This document shows positions 36,480-64,000 of a stretch of 64,000 bases of DNA, piece after piece; positions within the stretch are counted from its first letter, which is position 1, and each line of letters opens with the position of its first letter. The stretch is taken from positions 137,501 through 201,500 of the forward strand of contig JAXRKP010000403.1 in the NCBI GenBank assembly GCA_037039925.1. Reading direction: 5' to 3'. This stretch comes from Doris montereyensis (Eukaryota > Mollusca > Gastropoda > Nudibranchia > Dorididae). Made by a program: the position numbers and the translations under genes. The notes beneath the pieces are model-generated. The model had not been told where the DNA came from, ran no database searches, and saw only the letters and a list, made by a program, of their open reading frames with translations.

Positions 36480-37900
36480 ACTCCTGTACTACTAGTATTA
36501 TTATTACTAAAACTACGGTACTACTATTAACTACAAGTACAATAATACAAAGGATTATACAATAATAATAAGTACTACTACTTCCATTACTTCTACTGCT
36601 AGCCTGCTACTATTACATATACTACTCTTCTACGGTAATCAAGCGCTATAACTTGTAACTGTAGTTCTATATGTATACATGTACATAATACAAGTAATGC
36701 AATGCATTAGCCGTCTTCTCTGTAGACTTAACTCAAACAGGCCTTTGGATTTGGATAAAAAATATATTTGTTTTCAACATTGATGGTGGTTAGCTATCGT
36801 CCATTTACTGCAGGATGTAGCCCTGTACACAATATGTCTTCTATTACACTACAGTTCCATTAAGTTTTATTCGCTATTTTCCTCTACTCTGTTGTGCCCA
36901 TGTATCTTTTTTTTTTTGGATGTCATCATGCCTACAACGGCCTGGGATACAATGGAATCTCGATTACAACGGGGCATTTTCTAATCCGTTTTAATTACCA
37001 TTAATAGTGTAATATATAAGCTATAAATAAAAATATGTATGCTTAGAGAACGGCATCCACCGATGTCCTGCACGGTTACATTTACAATTTACAATGAGAC
37101 AATATGTGTCGAATAAATTGCACCACCGCGCACTGTCCACAAAGGGAAAGAATAATTCTTATCAATGTGTAAATCTTTAACATTAACCCCCCCCCCCCCC
37201 TGTAATACTAAGAAAGAAGAGTTAAATTGGTGGCTATTGCTCTCCTGTGGCACCCTCCAGAGGCGAGATACCCACATACTACATGTACTTGAAGACGTCA
37301 GTGACCTCGTTCTTTTTGTTATTTCCATGCAAGCAAGAGATCTTCTCTTGTGAGTAATGTGAGTTTGAATTGATAGGTAGGGATATGTAGCATTTTTTCT
37401 CTCCAATGCTCACTGGGTGGTTTGCAGTTTTCTTGCTAGCTAGTTTCTTCGATAGTGACCAGGTATGAATATTTCCATTTTCATAAGAAACTGGGAGATC
37501 TTTGTTTTTAAAAATATGTTTTTCCTCAAACTATACAACTGCCACTACCACCAGGCGTTTCGTTTCGTATTCTTGTTTTCATTTCTTCTTCAGTTTTGTC
37601 CCGTAATACCGGTGCCGTTTTAGTTTTAGTTTTGTGTAGGTTTTTTTTGTCTGAGGAGATATGTACATATTGTATACTTTGTCTCTCTTTCTTCGAGCAG
37701 CCTCATTTTCTATTTTTATCTCATCGTCTGACTCAACTACAAACATTTATTCTCCAAGGAGAATAAGGAGCTGTGTCGTAGCAAGGTAAATGAACACTCA
37801 CAACCCCTGGTTAAACTGGCTTTGAATACCCCTGAGCATTTTCCCCATCCCGCCCCAAATACTTCCAACTCTTGTTTCGATCGTGTTGGGTTTGCTGCAT
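36480..37900. other. Intergenic stretch, no gene recognised
   Basis: AT-rich with ACT/TTA trinucleotide patches near 36480-36600 and a C-run near 37189-37200. Short open frames on both strands overlap each other and show no family resemblance. Confidence 0.35.
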
Positions 37901-37911
37901 ATTTTTTTAGT

Positions 37912-38057
37912 CCTATTATAATTTACACCCAAATGAACGCGAATGGAATCTTGAATACTGTTGTGTTACTCGAGTGTCTAAATTCCTATTATCATTTACA
38001 CCAAAATGAACGCGAATGGAATCTTGAATACTGTCGTGTTACTCGAGTGTCTAAATT
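37912..38057. repeat. 73-bp tandem duplication
   Basis: CCTATTATAATTTACACCCA through GTGTCTAAATT is followed directly by a second copy starting at 37985 with only a few differences. The duplication is not a multiple of three, so the overlapping 129-codon frame reads the two copies in different frames. Confidence 0.9.
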
Positions 38058-38782
38058 AGAAATTTGGAGTATACTTTGGATTAATTTGTCTTTGAAAGAT
38101 AAATTATTTGTCAATATGAGTAAATTTCTCAGGTGTTTGGTTGGGGGCTCCCTGAAGCCCATTTCTACGGTGATTGCGGGTGTGTACTATAGCTGTTGCT
38201 ATAAGTACTAATGAAGAAGAAAGTGAAATAGATATGCTATATGAAATAAAAAGTACAGAACAGAAATTGTTGGACTACATAACCTTCATCAGCGACAATG
38301 AGACAAAGAAACAATCTGTAAATTCCTTTTCATTGCTATGAATATTAAGTAAGAGTCTTGTATAGAGACAATACATGTGCATGTATACGGGCATGAGGCT
38401 TGCTGTTTTATTCCTTCAGAATTCTGCACCATACATCCAGATGTTTGTTGGAATGTAAAAGTAAAAGTTCAATAACTTAGGGTATAACTCTGTTCCTTGA
38501 CCGGCTGACAATGACATAAAATAAAACACACAGACACGCACACACTGGAGTGAAGTTTAAACAATTTGAGTGAAATTGATTGGTCAAACGTCAAATATCT
38601 CGTTCAGTACTTAAGGGAAGCAAGAGAGTGGGGGAAAAGGTGGCTACCACTCTGTCGGAACATCTACTAAACATCGTAATTGTAGACAGCCGATTGGCCT
38701 CTGATATACATGCCATAAACTAAAGATTACAATTACAAATCAGCAACTGTGGACAATTCATTCAGCAGCTATGGGCAATCGA

Positions 38783-39115
38783 GGCAATGGTCAGAAGGAA
38801 CAGAGCAGTGGTCAGAGGGAATGGGACAGTGGTCAGAGGGAACAGGGCAATGGTCAGAGGGAATGGGGCAATGGTCAGAGGGAACAGGGCAATGGTCAGA
38901 AGGAACAGGGCAATGGTCAGAGGGAACGGGGCAATGGTCAGAGGGAACAGGGCAATGGTCAGAAGGAATGGGGCAAGGGTCAGAGGGAACGGGGCAATAG
39001 TCAGAGGAAACAGGGCAATTGTCCGAGGGACCGGGGCAATGGGCAAAGGGACTGGGACAATGGTCAGAGGGAACGGAGCAATAGTAAGAGGGAATGTGGT
39101 AATGGGCAAAGAAGG
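38783..39115. repeat. 21-bp minisatellite, about 16 units
   Basis: Units of the form GGAACAGGGCAATGGTCAGA plus one G, with A/G variants. Since 21 is a multiple of three, several frames on both strands stay open and give seven-residue repeats such as GNGQREQ. There is no independent sign of translation. Confidence 0.93.
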
Positions 39116-39219
39116 GAACGAGAACACAGAAGAGCAATCACGCGAATAAGCTCACGAAATGTTTTCAAACAGCTGCAAATCTGACCAACGGGCAAATAAA
39201 TTTGTGATTTATGTGCAGA

Positions 39220-39472
39220 TAGGAGCCTATCAGCTCCTAGGGAGCAGTCTCCTTAAATGGGAGGGGGGGGCAGTGCTTATCTGTTGCAGATTTTACTCCC
39301 TGGAGCTGGAGCTTGTACTTATTTAAACCTGGGTCAAGAGGGAAAATACAAAAATATGTAGTGTTACTGTTAGGTGTCTTTTCCGAGGAAAACAACATTG
39401 AACTAGCATTGCCAGGATTTAAATCTACAACTTCACAATCTTAAGTCTGACAGCCTTATCACTCAGCCATAG
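39220..39472 (-). mobile_element. SINE-B copy, degenerate
   Basis: Contains ATTTTACTCCCTGGAGCTGG, AAACCTGGGTCAAGAGGGAA and AGCATTGCCAGGATTTAAAT, matching the reversed SINE-B body and B-box region. Confidence 0.65.
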
Positions 39473-39683
39473 AAGCTATATTATTATGCTCCATAAAAAA
39501 TACCAAGGAAAAAAACCCCAACCAAACCCAACTAACAATAACAACTCAACAACAAACACACAAATAAAAAGCAGCTTTGACCATTTTCTTGAAATTTATC
39601 CATCTCTTTTGTGATGTGATAGATTTAGATTATTCATCTGTCTGATTTTTCTAATAATTAATACAAGTATAGCCTCACTATGA

Positions 39684-39975
39684 GTGGCATCGGTGGCTGA
39701 GTGGTTAGGCTGCCGGATGGGATCATGAGGTCCCGTATTCAAATCCTAGCAAAGCTAGTTCCCAGGTTGTGTTCCTTGGGAAAGACACTTTACACGCATT
39801 ATCCCCACTCGACCCAGGTGCACATGGGTACAAGCTCTAGCTAAGGGTAAAAATCTGCGTCAGACTAGCATCATGTCCAGGAGGTGAATATTATCACCTG
39901 TTCCGCCGCACGCTATCGAAACAGGAGAGGCTCCAGCTCTAAGGGTTGCAAAGGTTTGAAAGGAACGTTACTTAC
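39684..39975 (+). mobile_element. SINE-B copy, most complete
   Basis: Starts GGCATCGGTGGCTGAGTGGT (A-box-like TGGCTGAGTGG), has a B-box-like TATTCAAATCC, then GTTGTGTTCCTTGGGAAAGA, CCCCACTCGACCCAGGTGCA and a GCTCCAGCTCTAAGGG end. This copy sets the + orientation of the family. Confidence 0.85.
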
Positions 39976-40105
39976 TTTATAGCCTCACTATGACACAAAG
40001 AGAAACAAGAAAAAAAAAAAGTCTCAACACAGAATGGTAAGATACGTGTAGTTGCGGTATATTTCACTTTTATTAACAGAAAGTTATGGCATGGGCATTA
40101 TTATT

Positions 40106-64000
<23,895 letters not shown>

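Overview
The window is animal (metazoan) nuclear DNA: AT-rich, gene-sparse, with many short exons separated by long introns full of simple repeats, tRNA-derived SINEs, small TA-flanked DNA transposons and decayed LINEs. The style of the repeats and the divergence of the proteins from human would suit a lophotrochozoan, perhaps a gastropod mollusc. That is a guess from texture; no species-specific marker was seen.

Three protein genes can be supported. (1) On the + strand, 446-18313, an essentially complete SCYL1 (N-terminal kinase-like protein) gene in 19 exons: pseudokinase, HEAT repeats, acidic/tryptophan-rich tail and C-terminal coiled coil. Its splice sites are intact, but most of the exons carry small indels that break the reading frame. 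(2) On the - strand, 35384 down to 29208, a four-exon gene I do not recognise, predicted to make a 139-residue helical/coiled-coil protein. (3) On the - strand, from the right edge down to 40106, the 3' part of TTC27 (tetratricopeptide repeat protein 27), 23 exons visible, running off the window at its 5' end. SCYL1 converges on the other two, which are in tandem. Nothing suggests a functional link between them.

Layout: 1-445 upstream of SCYL1; 446-18313 SCYL1, with a 395-bp MITE, five SINE-A copies, CT microsatellites and a 1.1-kb minisatellite in introns; 18314-29207 intergenic, with old repeats, a pogo-type MITE and (TA)n tracts; 29208-35384 the small coiled-coil gene, whose first intron holds a pogo/Tigger element and a second MITE; 35385-40105 intergenic, with SINEs and a 21-bp minisatellite; 40106-64000 TTC27, whose introns hold a 1.45-kb minisatellite, a 3.3-kb antisense LINE, more MITEs and SINEs, a second LINE remnant and a large (AG)n array.

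No operon-like or defence-like system was seen. The points most worth checking are the dense frame breaks in SCYL1 against few in TTC27, the unrecognised coiled-coil gene, several related TA-flanked element families with repeated subterminal motifs, and tandem arrays that begin or end within about 40 bp of splice donors in three separate introns. All exon limits come from reading GT/AG (once GC/AG) sites and from remembered similarity to the human proteins; no alignment was run.
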